The position numbers and the translations under genes were made by a program. DNA of 64,000 nucleotides from Firm-04 sp045617625 (GTDB taxonomy: Bacteria > Bacillota > Clostridia > Oscillospirales > Ruminococcaceae): positions 14,753 to 78,752 of the forward strand of contig JAZLJA010000036.1 in the NCBI GenBank assembly GCA_045617625.1. Reading direction: 5' to 3'. A model generated the notes under the pieces. That model did not search any database. It had not been told where the DNA came from and saw only the letters and a program-made list of their open reading frames with translations. Of this stretch, positions 24,615 through 33,439 are shown in pieces (positions within the stretch are counted from its first letter, which is position 1; each line of letters begins with the position of its first letter).

Positions 24615-27055
24615 CACTGGACCTTGCGGATACGCGTATAATTTGCAAGCACTTTTTTGGTGCCCACCTTGTCAAAGGCGATTTCCAGCAGGGTATCGCC
24701 GCTCATGGCAGTGGCACTCAAAACAGTACCCTCGCCGAACACGGAATGTCTGACGCGGTCGCCTGCCTCAAAATTGACGGGTGCGGCAGGAGCTTTCTTC
24801 TGCTGCTTTGCCTGTGCAAGCTGCTGCTGGAGAGTAATGGAATGCACGGCTGTCATGGGCTGGTCGGGCATTTCGGAGCGTGAGACCACGGTGCTGTCAT
24901 GCTTTTCGATGAACGCGGGGTCAATTTCCTTTAAGAAGCGGGACGTATAATTGCGGGAAGTCTGTCCGTGCAGCATTCTGTGATTGGTGTTGAGGACATA
25001 GAGCATTTTCTTCGCACGGGTGATCGCCACATAGGCAAGTCTGCGCTCTTCTTCGAGGCTTTCCTGACTGTCGGCGCAGCGTGCGTTGGGGAAAATGCCG
25101 TCTTCCATGCCGAGCAGGAACACACTTTCATATTCAAGACCTTTTGCGGAGTGAATGGTCATCAGCGTGACGGCATCGGTAGATTCATCGGCGCGGTCCT
25201 GATCGGTATAGAGGGAGATCTCCTCAAGGAAGCCGTCAAGTGTTGGTTCCTCAGCAGTTTCGAGATAATTCATGATGCTGGTTTTCAGTTCCATGACGTT
25301 CTCGATGCGTGCTTCGCCTTCCTCGCCGAGGGTTTTGAGCATTTCGAGATAGCCTGTTTTTTCCAGCACCACATCATAGAATTTATCAAGTGTCATTTCC
25401 TCAGCGGCTGCGGCAAGCTGATCGAACATTTTTGCGATCGAGCGCATGGACGCAGCTTTTCGCTGCAAAACGGGATAATCGGCAGCGGTGCGCAGTACTT
25501 CGATCGGGGAGATGTGCAGATCGCCCGAAATGCCCATGATATCGGCAAGGGTCTGCGGTCCGATGCTGCGCTTCGGTTCGTTGATGATGCGCGAGAAGCG
25601 GAGCAGGTCGTTGTTGTTGTTGATGACGCACAGATAGGAAACGATGTCCTTGACTTCCTTGCGGTCATAGAATTTCAGACCGCCGTAGATGCGGTAAGGG
25701 ATGCCTGCCTGTGCCAGATGACGTTCCAGACTGTTGGAAAGCGCGTGCGTGCGGTAAAGCACGGCATAATCGGCATACTTTCCGCCGTTTTTGACGCCTT
25801 CCTGCACGGTCTCCACGATGAAAGTTGCCTCATCGTTCTGATCCTGTGCTTTATACCAGTAAAGCTTTTCGCCTTCCTCGCCCGCAGTCCAGAGTGTCTT
25901 TTCCTTTCTGGATTCGTTGTGGGCGATCACGGAGTTTGCCGCATCGAGGATATTTTTGGTGGAGCGGTAATTCTGTTCCAGACGAATGGTTTTGCAGTTC
26001 GGGAACTGCTCCTCGAACGAAAGGATATTTTCGATGGTGGCGCCGCGGAACTTATAGATGCTCTGGTCATCATCACCCACGACGCACAGATTGCCGTATT
26101 TTCCTGCAAGCAGGCGGATCAGCTCATACTGTGCCTTGTTGGTGTCCTGATATTCGTCCACGAGCAGATATTTGCAGCGGTTCTGATATTTATCCAGCAC
26201 ATCGGGGCATTCACGGAACAGCTTGACCGTCAGCGCGATGATGTCGTCGAAATCGACGGCATTGGATGATTTCAGGCGGTTCTGATATACCTCATAGACC
26301 TTTGCGATCTTTCCGCGGCGGAAATCGCCTTCAGCTTCGGCAAGGAGTTCTTCAGGCGAAAGCATTCTGTCTTTTGCGCGGCTGATCTCGTTGACCAGCA
26401 CCTTGGGCGGAAATGCCTTTTCGGTGATGCCTGCGCCGCTGATGGGATCGGAAACGGCAGGGTCATCGAGGCATGCCTTGATAACACGCTGGCTGTCATC
26501 CTTATCATAAATGGTGAACGATTTGTCATAGCCCAGACGGTCGATGTGCTGACGGAGGATCCGCACGCACGCGCTGTGAAATGTCGCAGCCCAGATCTCC
26601 GAGGCAGCTTCTTCGCCCAGCATGGTTTCAAGACGGCTTTTGAGTTCTGCTGCCGCTTTGTTGGTGAATGTGATTGCCAGAATATTCCATCCGGGGATCG
26701 GATCCACAGCGGTCAGTTCCGCAAGACGCGCAGCGTCCATTTCGGATTTCCCCTCGGCGTAGGATTTCAGTTCGGCTTCCTCTTTTTTGGTGAGTGACGC
26801 CCCTTTGCCGTAAAATGCATCGCCGAACCGTATCATATATGCAATGCGGTTGACGATCGCCGTTGTTTTTCCGCTGCCTGCGCCTGCCAGCACGCTGACA
26901 GGACCGTGAACAGTGGTGACGGCATCCTGTTGGGGCGGGTTGAGTCCCAAATCTGTCAGATATTTTTGAATTGCGGTTTGTTTCACGCTTAACATAGCTG
27001 AAATCTGCTCCATTTCCTCATCATGTTGGAATTTTCGCAGGCATCTTCGCACCAA
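24614..27055 (-). CDS. pcrA: ATP-dependent DNA helicase PcrA/UvrD
   Basis: Superfamily 1A 3'-5' helicase for repair and for clearing the replication path. Motifs in order: Q motif LNPPQQDAV (about 38), Walker A AGAGSGKTT (about 58), Ia ITFTNKAA, II LLVDEYQDTNKAQYELIR, III VVGDDDQSIYKFRGA, IV LEQNYRST, V TLMTIHSAKGLEYESVFLLG, VI RRLAYVAITRAKK. A C-terminal Tudor-like tail (GDRVRHSVFGEGTVL) is typical of PcrA. The start is uncertain. TTG at 27055 has AGGA 7 bases upstream and suits the 22-base leader; GTG 27052, ATG 27013 and ATG 26995 are alternatives. Confidence 0.95.
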   Translation of the reverse strand: MVRRCLRKFQHDEEMEQISAMLSVKQTAIQKYLTDLGLNPPQQDAVTTVHGPVSVLAGAGSGKTTAIVNRIAYMIRFGDAFYGKGASLTKKEEAELKSYAEGKSEMDAARLAELTAVDPIPGWNILAITFTNKAAAELKSRLETMLGEEAASEIWAATFHSACVRILRQHIDRLGYDKSFTIYDKDDSQRVIKACLDDPAVSDPISGAGITEKAFPPKVLVNEISRAKDRMLSPEELLAEAEGDFRRGKIAKVYEVYQNRLKSSNAVDFDDIIALTVKLFRECPDVLDKYQNRCKYLLVDEYQDTNKAQYELIRLLAGKYGNLCVVGDDDQSIYKFRGATIENILSFEEQFPNCKTIRLEQNYRSTKNILDAANSVIAHNESRKEKTLWTAGEEGEKLYWYKAQDQNDEATFIVETVQEGVKNGGKYADYAVLYRTHALSNSLERHLAQAGIPYRIYGGLKFYDRKEVKDIVSYLCVINNNNDLLRFSRIINEPKRSIGPQTLADIMGISGDLHISPIEVLRTAADYPVLQRKAASMRSIAKMFDQLAAAAEEMTLDKFYDVVLEKTGYLEMLKTLGEEGEARIENVMELKTSIMNYLETAEEPTLDGFLEEISLYTDQDRADESTDAVTLMTIHSAKGLEYESVFLLGMEDGIFPNARCADSQESLEEERRLAYVAITRAKKMLYVLNTNHRMLHGQTSRNYTSRFLKEIDPAFIEKHDSTVVSRSEMPDQPMTAVHSITLQQQLAQAKQQKKAPAAPVNFEAGDRVRHSVFGEGTVLSATAMSGDTLLEIAFDKVGTKKVLANYTRIRKVQ

Positions 27056-27083
27056 TGCGTCATCCTGCGGCGATACATATTAC

Positions 27084-27112
27084 ATTATACCATAAAAAAT
27101 CGTGCTTGAAAA
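27084..27112 (-). promoter_or_regulatory. Extended -10 promoter of pcrA
   Basis: On the minus strand TGG-TATAAT (-10 at 27084-27089) with a poor -35 (TTTTCA, 27107-27112, 17-bp spacing). The TGN extension probably makes up for the weak -35. Confidence 0.65.
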
Positions 27113-27346
27113 GCCCAGTTTGAAAATTTTTATGCTTTTTTTCAAAATTCCTGTTTCCGACAGGATTCTTTTTGCATATCTGGTGAATTTTGCACATTTT
27201 TCAAAAAAAGGCTTTATTTTTTTCAATTTTTCCTGTATAATAAAATAAGGTATCGTTTCATGCAGATACTGACATAATATAATACACAAGGGCTGTGCTT
27301 GTACGATACAACCCCTGAACGCTGCTTTGGAAAGGAGCGGTTCATC

Positions 27347-28723
27347 TTGAAGCTTCAACTGAACGAGAAACAACGCTCGATCGGCGTGATGATCATCTGG
27401 GTGTTTACCATCTGTCTGCTGATCGGCATCGGCATCTGGCGGTTTTCGGCACTCACTGCGGTTCTGAAAAAAATCATTTCCGTGCTTGCCCCCATCATCT
27501 GGGGTCTGGTGATCGCCTATCTGCTCAACCCGCTGATGAAATGGGCAGAGAAAGTCTTCGCAAAATTCATTGAGAAAAAGAAAAAGCATCCGGTTTTGCT
27601 GCGTGCCTCGGCGGTGGCGTTCAGTATTCTGGTGCTGCTTCTGGTACTGGTGGGTATGGTCGCCATGCTGCTGCCGGAACTTTACTCCAGCCTGAAAAGC
27701 CTGATGACCAGTTTTCCTGATTATATGACCTCTGCTTCAGCATGGGTCAGCAACCGCATCGCAGGCTTGAAGGATACGCAGCCGCAGATTCACGGGCTGC
27801 TCACCAATGTCTGGAACACGCTGCAAAACAATCTCTCCAATTTCGCAAGTGAATTTACCCCGAAGCTCGAAACACTCTCCGGGGGTGCCGATCTGATCGG
27901 TACCATCACAAGCGGTGCCATGACGGTCGTCAACGCCATGAAGAACTTTTTGCTGGGCATCATGGTGGCAGTTTATCTGCTCTATCACAAAGAGGAATAT
28001 CAGGCGCATTCAAAAATGTTCCTGTTTGCGTTTCTCCCTGAGCATACGGTTCACAGTATGCTGCATTACGGCTCGCATTTCACCCGCCGCTTCTCGGATT
28101 TTCTCACGGGCAAAACACTGGATTCCGTCATCATCGGAATGCTCTGCTTCATCGGCATGACCATTCTGCGTATGCCATATGTCGCACTGATCTCGCTGAT
28201 CGTCGGCGTCACGAACATCATTCCGTTTTTCGGACCGTTCATCGGTGCCATTCCAAGCGGTGTGCTGATCCTGCTCTCGGAGCCTTCAAAGGTCATTCCG
28301 TTTGCAATTTTTATTCTCGCTTTGCAGCAGTTTGACGGCAACATTCTTGGCCCGAAGATCCTGGGCGGCACAATGGGCCTTTCCACGTTCTGGATCTTGT
28401 TTGCGATCTTTGTCGGCGGCGGCTTGTTCGGATTCGTCGGCATGGTGGCATTTGTACCGTTTGTGGCGGCACTTTCCACATCGGTGGTGGAAAAGGTCAA
28501 GGAGAATCTCAAGGAAAAAGGACTCCCCGATGAGGTGGAGGATTATATGGAAGGCGGCAGGATCTACGACCGCAAACCGACGGAAAAAATCAGGCTGTTC
28601 CCAAAATGGAAAGAACGCTTCAAGTTCTTGGACATCGACAAATCGGACAAGCCCGGCACTCCACAGATAAATATCACAGAGGAAAAATCTCCGGATACGA
28701 CCAACAGTGAGGAATCAAAATGA
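27347..28723 (+). CDS. AI-2E family (PerM-like) membrane transporter
   Basis: Integral membrane protein of about 458 residues in the AI-2E/UPF0118 family, whose members export small molecules or act as ion exchangers. About eight hydrophobic segments are visible. The long central soluble part and the C-terminal LISLIVGVTNIIPFFGPFIG block are diagnostic. I start at TTG 27347 because AGGAG lies 9 bases upstream; the frame stays open further upstream without a ribosome site. A charged tail (about 390-458) is cytoplasmic. Its stop overlaps the nadA start (ATGA). What it transports is unknown. Confidence 0.88.
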   Translation: MKLQLNEKQRSIGVMIIWVFTICLLIGIGIWRFSALTAVLKKIISVLAPIIWGLVIAYLLNPLMKWAEKVFAKFIEKKKKHPVLLRASAVAFSILVLLLVLVGMVAMLLPELYSSLKSLMTSFPDYMTSASAWVSNRIAGLKDTQPQIHGLLTNVWNTLQNNLSNFASEFTPKLETLSGGADLIGTITSGAMTVVNAMKNFLLGIMVAVYLLYHKEEYQAHSKMFLFAFLPEHTVHSMLHYGSHFTRRFSDFLTGKTLDSVIIGMLCFIGMTILRMPYVALISLIVGVTNIIPFFGPFIGAIPSGVLILLSEPSKVIPFAIFILALQQFDGNILGPKILGGTMGLSTFWILFAIFVGGGLFGFVGMVAFVPFVAALSTSVVEKVKENLKEKGLPDEVEDYMEGGRIYDRKPTEKIRLFPKWKERFKFLDIDKSDKPGTPQINITEEKSPDTTNSEESK

Positions 28724-29649
28724 AAACGATCGCAGAAGTTCAGGCATCCGTGCGGATGCTGAAAGAAAAAACAGGAGTCTGCATCCTTGCACACAGCTAT
28801 CAGTCTCCTGAGATCCTCGAAATTGCCGACATCACAGGCGACAGCTATAAGCTGAGCGTCGCCGCATCGCAGACCGATGCGCAGAAACTGCTGGTCTGCG
28901 GCGTGCATTTCATGGCGGAGACAGCCAAGCTGCTGAATCCCGAAAAACAGGTATATGAAGCAAATCCGCTGGCAGGCTGCCCGATGGCGGAACAGTTTTC
29001 GCCGAAGGAAATACTCGCAGAACGGGAAAAAATCGGGGACTGTGCCATTGTGGCATATGTCAACACGACGGCGGCGATCAAGGCGGTCAGCGATGTGTGT
29101 GTGACCTCCTCCTCCGCAGTCGAGATCGTGCACAATATGCCGCAGACTGAAATGCTGTTCATCCCCGACTGCAATCTGGGCAGCTATGTGCAGACACAGT
29201 GCCCCGAAAAAAAGCTGCACTTCCTGAAAGGCGGCTGCCCCTATCACGGTGCGATCACCGCGGAAGAAGCAGAACGTGCAAAAGCCCTGCATCCTGCGGC
29301 AAAACTGCTGGTGCATCCTGAATGCAGTCCTGCGATCTCCGCAATGGCGGATTATGTCGGTGCAACATCAGGAATTCTCGCATTTGCGAAAAAATCGGAT
29401 GCAGAGGAATTTATCATCGGCACAGAAGTGAGCATCGTCATGCAGCTGCAGCTTGCCTGCCCCGAAAAACGCTTTTATCCGATCTCCACGCGTCTCATCT
29501 GCCCCGATATGCGCATCACCACCATTTCCGATATCGAGCGTGTGCTGCGTGAAATCGACGCAGATACTGCAAAGCCACTGACATTGCCTGACGATATCGC
29601 AGGCAAGGCGCGGCACTGTCTGGATGAGATGCTGCGTCTTGGAGGTTGA
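28720..29649 (+). CDS. nadA: Quinolinate synthase NadA
   Basis: [4Fe-4S] enzyme that condenses iminoaspartate with dihydroxyacetone phosphate to quinolinate for NAD synthesis. Typical blocks: ILAHSYQSPEILEIAD, VCGVHFMAETAKLLNPEK, VTSSSAVEIVH, FIPDCNLGSYV, VHPECSP, and SIVMQLQLACPEKRFYPI near the C-terminus with conserved cysteines. 309 residues, normal. Coupled to the transporter gene by a 4-base overlap. nadB and nadC are not in the window, so the pathway is split. Confidence 0.95.
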   Translation: MKTIAEVQASVRMLKEKTGVCILAHSYQSPEILEIADITGDSYKLSVAASQTDAQKLLVCGVHFMAETAKLLNPEKQVYEANPLAGCPMAEQFSPKEILAEREKIGDCAIVAYVNTTAAIKAVSDVCVTSSSAVEIVHNMPQTEMLFIPDCNLGSYVQTQCPEKKLHFLKGGCPYHGAITAEEAERAKALHPAAKLLVHPECSPAISAMADYVGATSGILAFAKKSDAEEFIIGTEVSIVMQLQLACPEKRFYPISTRLICPDMRITTISDIERVLREIDADTAKPLTLPDDIAGKARHCLDEMLRLGG

Positions 29650-29653
29650 GGCG

Positions 29654-30979
29654 ATGGCAGTACAGCAAAGTGTGCAGGACCTCCAAATGCAGTATCAGGC
29701 TGTTTGCGAAAAGCTTCAGGTGTTGAAAAGCGAAAAACGGGAAAAAATAAATACTGCCGCGAAATATTGCCTGATCCTGTTCGGCGTCTGTATGCTCATC
29801 CTTTCAGTGTGGGCATTGATTGATCACCAAACAGTGGATGTTGCGACTGTGATCAGCTTTTGTGTTTCCGGTCTGATTTCTTTTTCCGCACTGTGTTTCT
29901 GTTCCATATGGCTGCACCTGCGTTATCAGCGCAAAGAGCGTGCAATGGCAAAGCAATTCGGTGTTTTTCCCTTTCTGCGCCCTGAAATGAACATCTCTGT
30001 GCCGCAGTATGAAAAGCTTACCGAATATCAGCGGCAGAAAAACCGCGTCAACCTCCGGCTGCTTATACTTGCGGCGGCTGCTGGGGTCGTTACGCTGGCA
30101 TTCACACTCATGGAATTCGATTCCGAGGAGAAGCCTGTGTGCGTGGCGCTGGCAGCACTTGCTTTTATCGCGGTGCTTGGTGTGGCGACAATCATCGGAA
30201 ACAACATTTTCAGAGCCAAAGTGCGCAGGGAATCGCCCGATCTGCTGGCACCCTATCCGTCCCTGCCGCCCGAACAGTATGCCAAATGGACGAAAAAGCG
30301 CAGGATACTGGCAGGCGTCATCGTCGGCTTGTTTGCACTTTTCGCGGCCGGTATCCCGCTGATCTGCATCTTTGCCGTCAATTTTGCGGAAAAGCTGCTC
30401 CCGTTTATTGTCTGGCTTGTCGTTATTCCGTTTATTCTTCTGTTCATATACTATAATAGATATCTTAGTCCGACTGTTTATCAGGAAACCGTTGCGAAAT
30501 CATGCGACCGGACAAACCGCAAGGCGATCATGGCTGCGGTTTTCGTGGTTGTCTGTGCGATGGGAGCGTATCTCTTTCTCGCAATATTTCGGACTATAGC
30601 CCAAGATGTTTATCGGAGTCAGGAAAGTGCTGCAAAGAGTATTTATCAAAGTGTGAAGATGTGGCAGTATGATCAGGATGCCGAAAATGCGCCCTATACA
30701 GTTGATACGTTCATCTGGACAAAGGGTGATGCCGCGCCCGATGATGATAACTCCCTGCTTTCCCGTATCTTCTATTATTTCAACGATGCGGAGAGATGCA
30801 ACTTTGCAGTGATCGCCGATGAAAACGGCGAACTCAGCTACGTGCTGGTCTCCCGCAGCGAGATCGACGAATCCGAACTTGCGTTTCCCGATCGTGACAA
30901 ACAGTTTGAACTGGCTCTCACCATGTTCGGGCGCGACAAAGCCATCGCCTGCTATCCCGATACGATCGACGAAACATGA
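29654..30979 (+). CDS. Hypothetical membrane protein with C-terminal external domain
   Basis: 441 residues, not recognised. An N-terminal coiled coil (about 5-35) is followed by two transmembrane helices (about 40-95), then a charged loop, two more (about 140-185), two more (about 225-275) and one near 300. The C-terminal 130 residues, predicted outside, start AKSIYQSVKMWQ and match by eye the domain of the next gene. GGAGG lies 8 bases before the ATG. Five bases after nadA; probably one operon from 27347 to 32077. Confidence 0.7.
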   Translation: MAVQQSVQDLQMQYQAVCEKLQVLKSEKREKINTAAKYCLILFGVCMLILSVWALIDHQTVDVATVISFCVSGLISFSALCFCSIWLHLRYQRKERAMAKQFGVFPFLRPEMNISVPQYEKLTEYQRQKNRVNLRLLILAAAAGVVTLAFTLMEFDSEEKPVCVALAALAFIAVLGVATIIGNNIFRAKVRRESPDLLAPYPSLPPEQYAKWTKKRRILAGVIVGLFALFAAGIPLICIFAVNFAEKLLPFIVWLVVIPFILLFIYYNRYLSPTVYQETVAKSCDRTNRKAIMAAVFVVVCAMGAYLFLAIFRTIAQDVYRSQESAAKSIYQSVKMWQYDQDAENAPYTVDTFIWTKGDAAPDDDNSLLSRIFYYFNDAERCNFAVIADENGELSYVLVSRSEIDESELAFPDRDKQFELALTMFGRDKAIACYPDTIDET

Positions 30980-31016
30980 TCCTTACATACTGCACATATA
31001 TAAAGGAGTAACCGAA

Positions 31017-31502
31017 ATGTCCGAAGCATCCGCAACACCCAAAAAGCATTCCCCGTGGCGATTGGTCGGCACTGTGCTGCTGATCGCTTTCATTGCCGCC
31101 CTGATTGTAGGTGGCACCATGTTTGTCAACCAAAGCACAGGATATGCCCGCGTGAAATCTGCGAACAGCCGCGCAAAATCCTTCTATGATGCAGTTATTG
31201 CCGCTGCCGATACACTTTCACGGAAAAAACAGCCGCTGACCTTTGAAACCATCGTACATCACAAAAACGAAAGCACTGCGGATAATCCGCTTTGGGAAAA
31301 GATCACGGAGTATTACGGTGAATTTTCTCAAGGCGACTACGCCATTGTGTGCAACGATAAAGGGGAGATCCTCCTCACACTGTATTCCGGCGGCACGATC
31401 ACCGATGAAGATCTTTCCGTGCCGAATCAGACGGAACAGCTGGATGCGGCATGCAGTGTGTTTCATCATGATGATCTCATCGGGTACTATATCCCCGCAT
31501 AA
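31017..31502 (+). CDS. Hypothetical single-pass protein, paralogous domain to its neighbour
   Basis: 161 residues: a short basic N-terminus, one transmembrane helix (about 15-38), then an external domain. The domain order SRAKSFYDAVIAA ... DYAIVCNDKGEILLTLYSGG ... DLSVPNQTEQLDAACSVF parallels the C-terminus of the upstream protein (AAKSIYQSVKMWQ ... NFAVIADENGELSYVLVSRS ... ELAFPDRDKQFELALTMF). The helix-then-domain layout resembles pilin-like proteins but there is no prepilin cleavage site. AAAGGAG lies 9 bases before the start. Function unknown. Confidence 0.75.
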   Translation: MSEASATPKKHSPWRLVGTVLLIAFIAALIVGGTMFVNQSTGYARVKSANSRAKSFYDAVIAAADTLSRKKQPLTFETIVHHKNESTADNPLWEKITEYYGEFSQGDYAIVCNDKGEILLTLYSGGTITDEDLSVPNQTEQLDAACSVFHHDDLIGYYIPA

Positions 31503-31543
31503 ACATTTACCATACTATATCAGCGAAACGGAGGCTTTCCGAT

Positions 31544-32077
31544 ATGAGCGAATTTGAATATCAGTATCAGCCGCAAAAGCCGCAAACCAATATGGCTGCA
31601 CAGACCAATACGGCTGCACAGACGAAAATGACGGCACAGACCAATACGGCGGCACAAACCGATATGGCTGCGGAAAATGAGCAGCCGACGCAGGAATTTC
31701 AGAAGCGGCGTGCCATCACCAAAGAGGAACGGCAGCGTATGGTGCGGCAGGCAAATGTGGGCAAACGCTTTTGCCGCAACTGCGGTGAGGAAATTCAGGT
31801 CGGGGCGAGCGTCTGCGTGCACTGCAACACCGTGCTGAACCCTGTTGCGGTTCGTCATGCGCAGGAGATCGTCATGAACCGTCAGGCAAAGGTCACGAAG
31901 GGAATGCTCATCAAGAGCTTTTTCTTCCCGCGCAAGGGCATGAAGCTGTATCGTGAGAACATTGCCAACCGCCCGCAGGTCGCAGAACCCTGCAAAAAAG
32001 CGGCATGGGCAGGAAGGCTCACCCGCATCGGGATTGTGCTCGCTTTGGTCGCATTCGTTTTGATCTCTAGGATTTAA
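31544..32077 (+). CDS. Zinc-ribbon membrane protein with N-terminal TAAQT repeats
   Basis: 177 residues. The N-terminus carries four six-residue repeats related to (T/M)AAQTN (about 16-39). A zinc ribbon follows (FCRNCGEEI ... CVHCN, about 76-98) with four cysteines as in zinc_ribbon_2 domains. A basic segment then leads to a single C-terminal transmembrane helix (about 155-175). Likely tail-anchored with the ribbon in the cytoplasm. Role unknown; such proteins are often regulators or adaptors of envelope functions. Last gene before the tyrS promoter. Confidence 0.8.
   Translation: MSEFEYQYQPQKPQTNMAAQTNTAAQTKMTAQTNTAAQTDMAAENEQPTQEFQKRRAITKEERQRMVRQANVGKRFCRNCGEEIQVGASVCVHCNTVLNPVAVRHAQEIVMNRQAKVTKGMLIKSFFFPRKGMKLYRENIANRPQVAEPCKKAAWAGRLTRIGIVLALVAFVLISRI
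31589..31660 (+). repeat. Four 18-bp tandem repeats
   Basis: Four imperfect 18-bp units (AAT/AAA-AxGxC(G/T)GCxCAxACx) encode the six-residue repeats of the zinc-ribbon protein. A partial fifth unit follows. Prone to slippage. Confidence 0.8.
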
Positions 32078-32080
32078 GGA

Positions 32081-32109
32081 TTGACATTTTGCCCGTAATC
32101 GTGTAAAAT
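32081..32109 (+). promoter_or_regulatory. Sigma-A promoter of tyrS
   Basis: TTGACA (32081-32086), 17 bp, TAAAAT (32104-32109). It overlaps the end of the preceding gene region and leaves a leader of about 70 nt, too short for a T-box. Confidence 0.8.
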
Positions 32110-32183
32110 AAAAATGTATGCGGCAAAGGAAGTATCTCTGCCGCGCTTTCAAGTGATTATCATTGATAAGGAGTATATAGAAA

Positions 32184-33404
32184 ATGACAGTTTACGAAGA
32201 ACTCAAGCGCAGAGGTCTGATCGCGCAGACGACTGATGAAGCCGAGATCGCTGACCTCATCAACAACGGCAAAGCTACATTTTATATCGGTTTTGACCCC
32301 ACCGCAGATTCCCTGCACGTCGGTCATTTCATGGCTCTTTGCCTGATGAAGCGGATGCAGATGGCAGGCAACAAGCCGATCGCACTGGTCGGCGGCGGCA
32401 CAGGCATGATCGGTGACCCTTCGGGCAAATCCGATATGCGCAAAATGCTCTCGAAAGAGGACATCGAACATAACTGCGAATGCTTCAAAAAGCAGATGTC
32501 CCGTTTTATCGACTTCTCCGAAGGCAGAGCAATGATGGTCAACAACGGCGACTGGCTGCTGAACCTCAATTACATCGACGTTTTGCGTGAAGTGGGCGCG
32601 TGCTTCTCCGTCAACAAAATGCTGACGTTTGAATGCTACAAGCAGCGCATGGAGCGCGGCCTCACGTTCCTTGAATTCAACTATATGATTATGCAGAGCT
32701 ATGACTTCTATAAGCTTTACTGCGATTACGGCTGCAATATGCAGTTCGGCGGCGATGACCAGTGGGCAAATATGCTCGGCGGCACAGAACTGATCCGCAA
32801 AAAGCTCGGCAAGGATGCTTACGCGATGACCATTACGCTGCTGCTCAACTCCGAGGGCAAGAAAATGGGCAAGACCGAAAAGGGTGCCGTGTGGCTGGAT
32901 GCCGAAAAGACTTCCCCCTACGATTTCTTCCAGTACTGGAGAAACGTCGGGGATGCGGATGTCATCAAATGTCTGAAAATGCTGACCTTTGTCCCGATCG
33001 AGCAGATCGAGGAGATGGAGCAGCATATGGACAGCGGCAAGGCGTTCAACGATGCAAAGGAACTCCTTGCATTTGAACTGACCAAGCTTGTTCACGGTGA
33101 GGAAGAAGCACAAAAACAGCTTGATGCCGCAAGAGCCATCTTTGCAGGCACAGGCAACAGCGATGATATGCCCACCACCATGCTTTCCGCTGACGATCTG
33201 ACTGACGGCGGCATCGGTATTCTGACACTGCTGGTCAAAACAGGGCTTGCACCCTCCAACGGCGAAGCACGTCGTCTGGTGCAGCAGGGCGGTGTCACTG
33301 TCGACGATGAAAAGATCACGGATCCCAAAACCATGATCTCCCTTGCGGAAGCAGTCATCATCAGAAAAGGCAAGAAAGTGTTCCATAAGGCAATGCTCGG
33401 CTGA
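32184..33404 (+). CDS. tyrS: Tyrosyl-tRNA synthetase
   Basis: Class I synthetase charging tRNA-Tyr, 406 residues. HIGH motif as HVGH in DSLHVGHFMAL, tyrosine-pocket blocks GGGTGMIGDPSG, FLEFNYMIMQSYDF and FGGDDQWANML. The KMSKS equivalent is KMGKT in SEGKKMGKTEKGAVW, the usual variant in this group. A C-terminal S4 RNA-binding domain (about 345-405; SNGEARRLVQQGGVTVDDE) is present. AAGGAG precedes the ATG. Unlike many Firmicutes tyrS genes it has no T-box leader. Confidence 0.97.
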   Translation: MTVYEELKRRGLIAQTTDEAEIADLINNGKATFYIGFDPTADSLHVGHFMALCLMKRMQMAGNKPIALVGGGTGMIGDPSGKSDMRKMLSKEDIEHNCECFKKQMSRFIDFSEGRAMMVNNGDWLLNLNYIDVLREVGACFSVNKMLTFECYKQRMERGLTFLEFNYMIMQSYDFYKLYCDYGCNMQFGGDDQWANMLGGTELIRKKLGKDAYAMTITLLLNSEGKKMGKTEKGAVWLDAEKTSPYDFFQYWRNVGDADVIKCLKMLTFVPIEQIEEMEQHMDSGKAFNDAKELLAFELTKLVHGEEEAQKQLDAARAIFAGTGNSDDMPTTMLSADDLTDGGIGILTLLVKTGLAPSNGEARRLVQQGGVTVDDEKITDPKTMISLAEAVIIRKGKKVFHKAMLG

Positions 33405-33439
33405 TTATCACAGAAACAGAACCGAAAGGAGTTTGCGCC

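Noticed and set aside
32104..32183. T-box leader for tyrS
   Set aside because: Leader is only about 70 nt with no T-box core sequence and no terminator.
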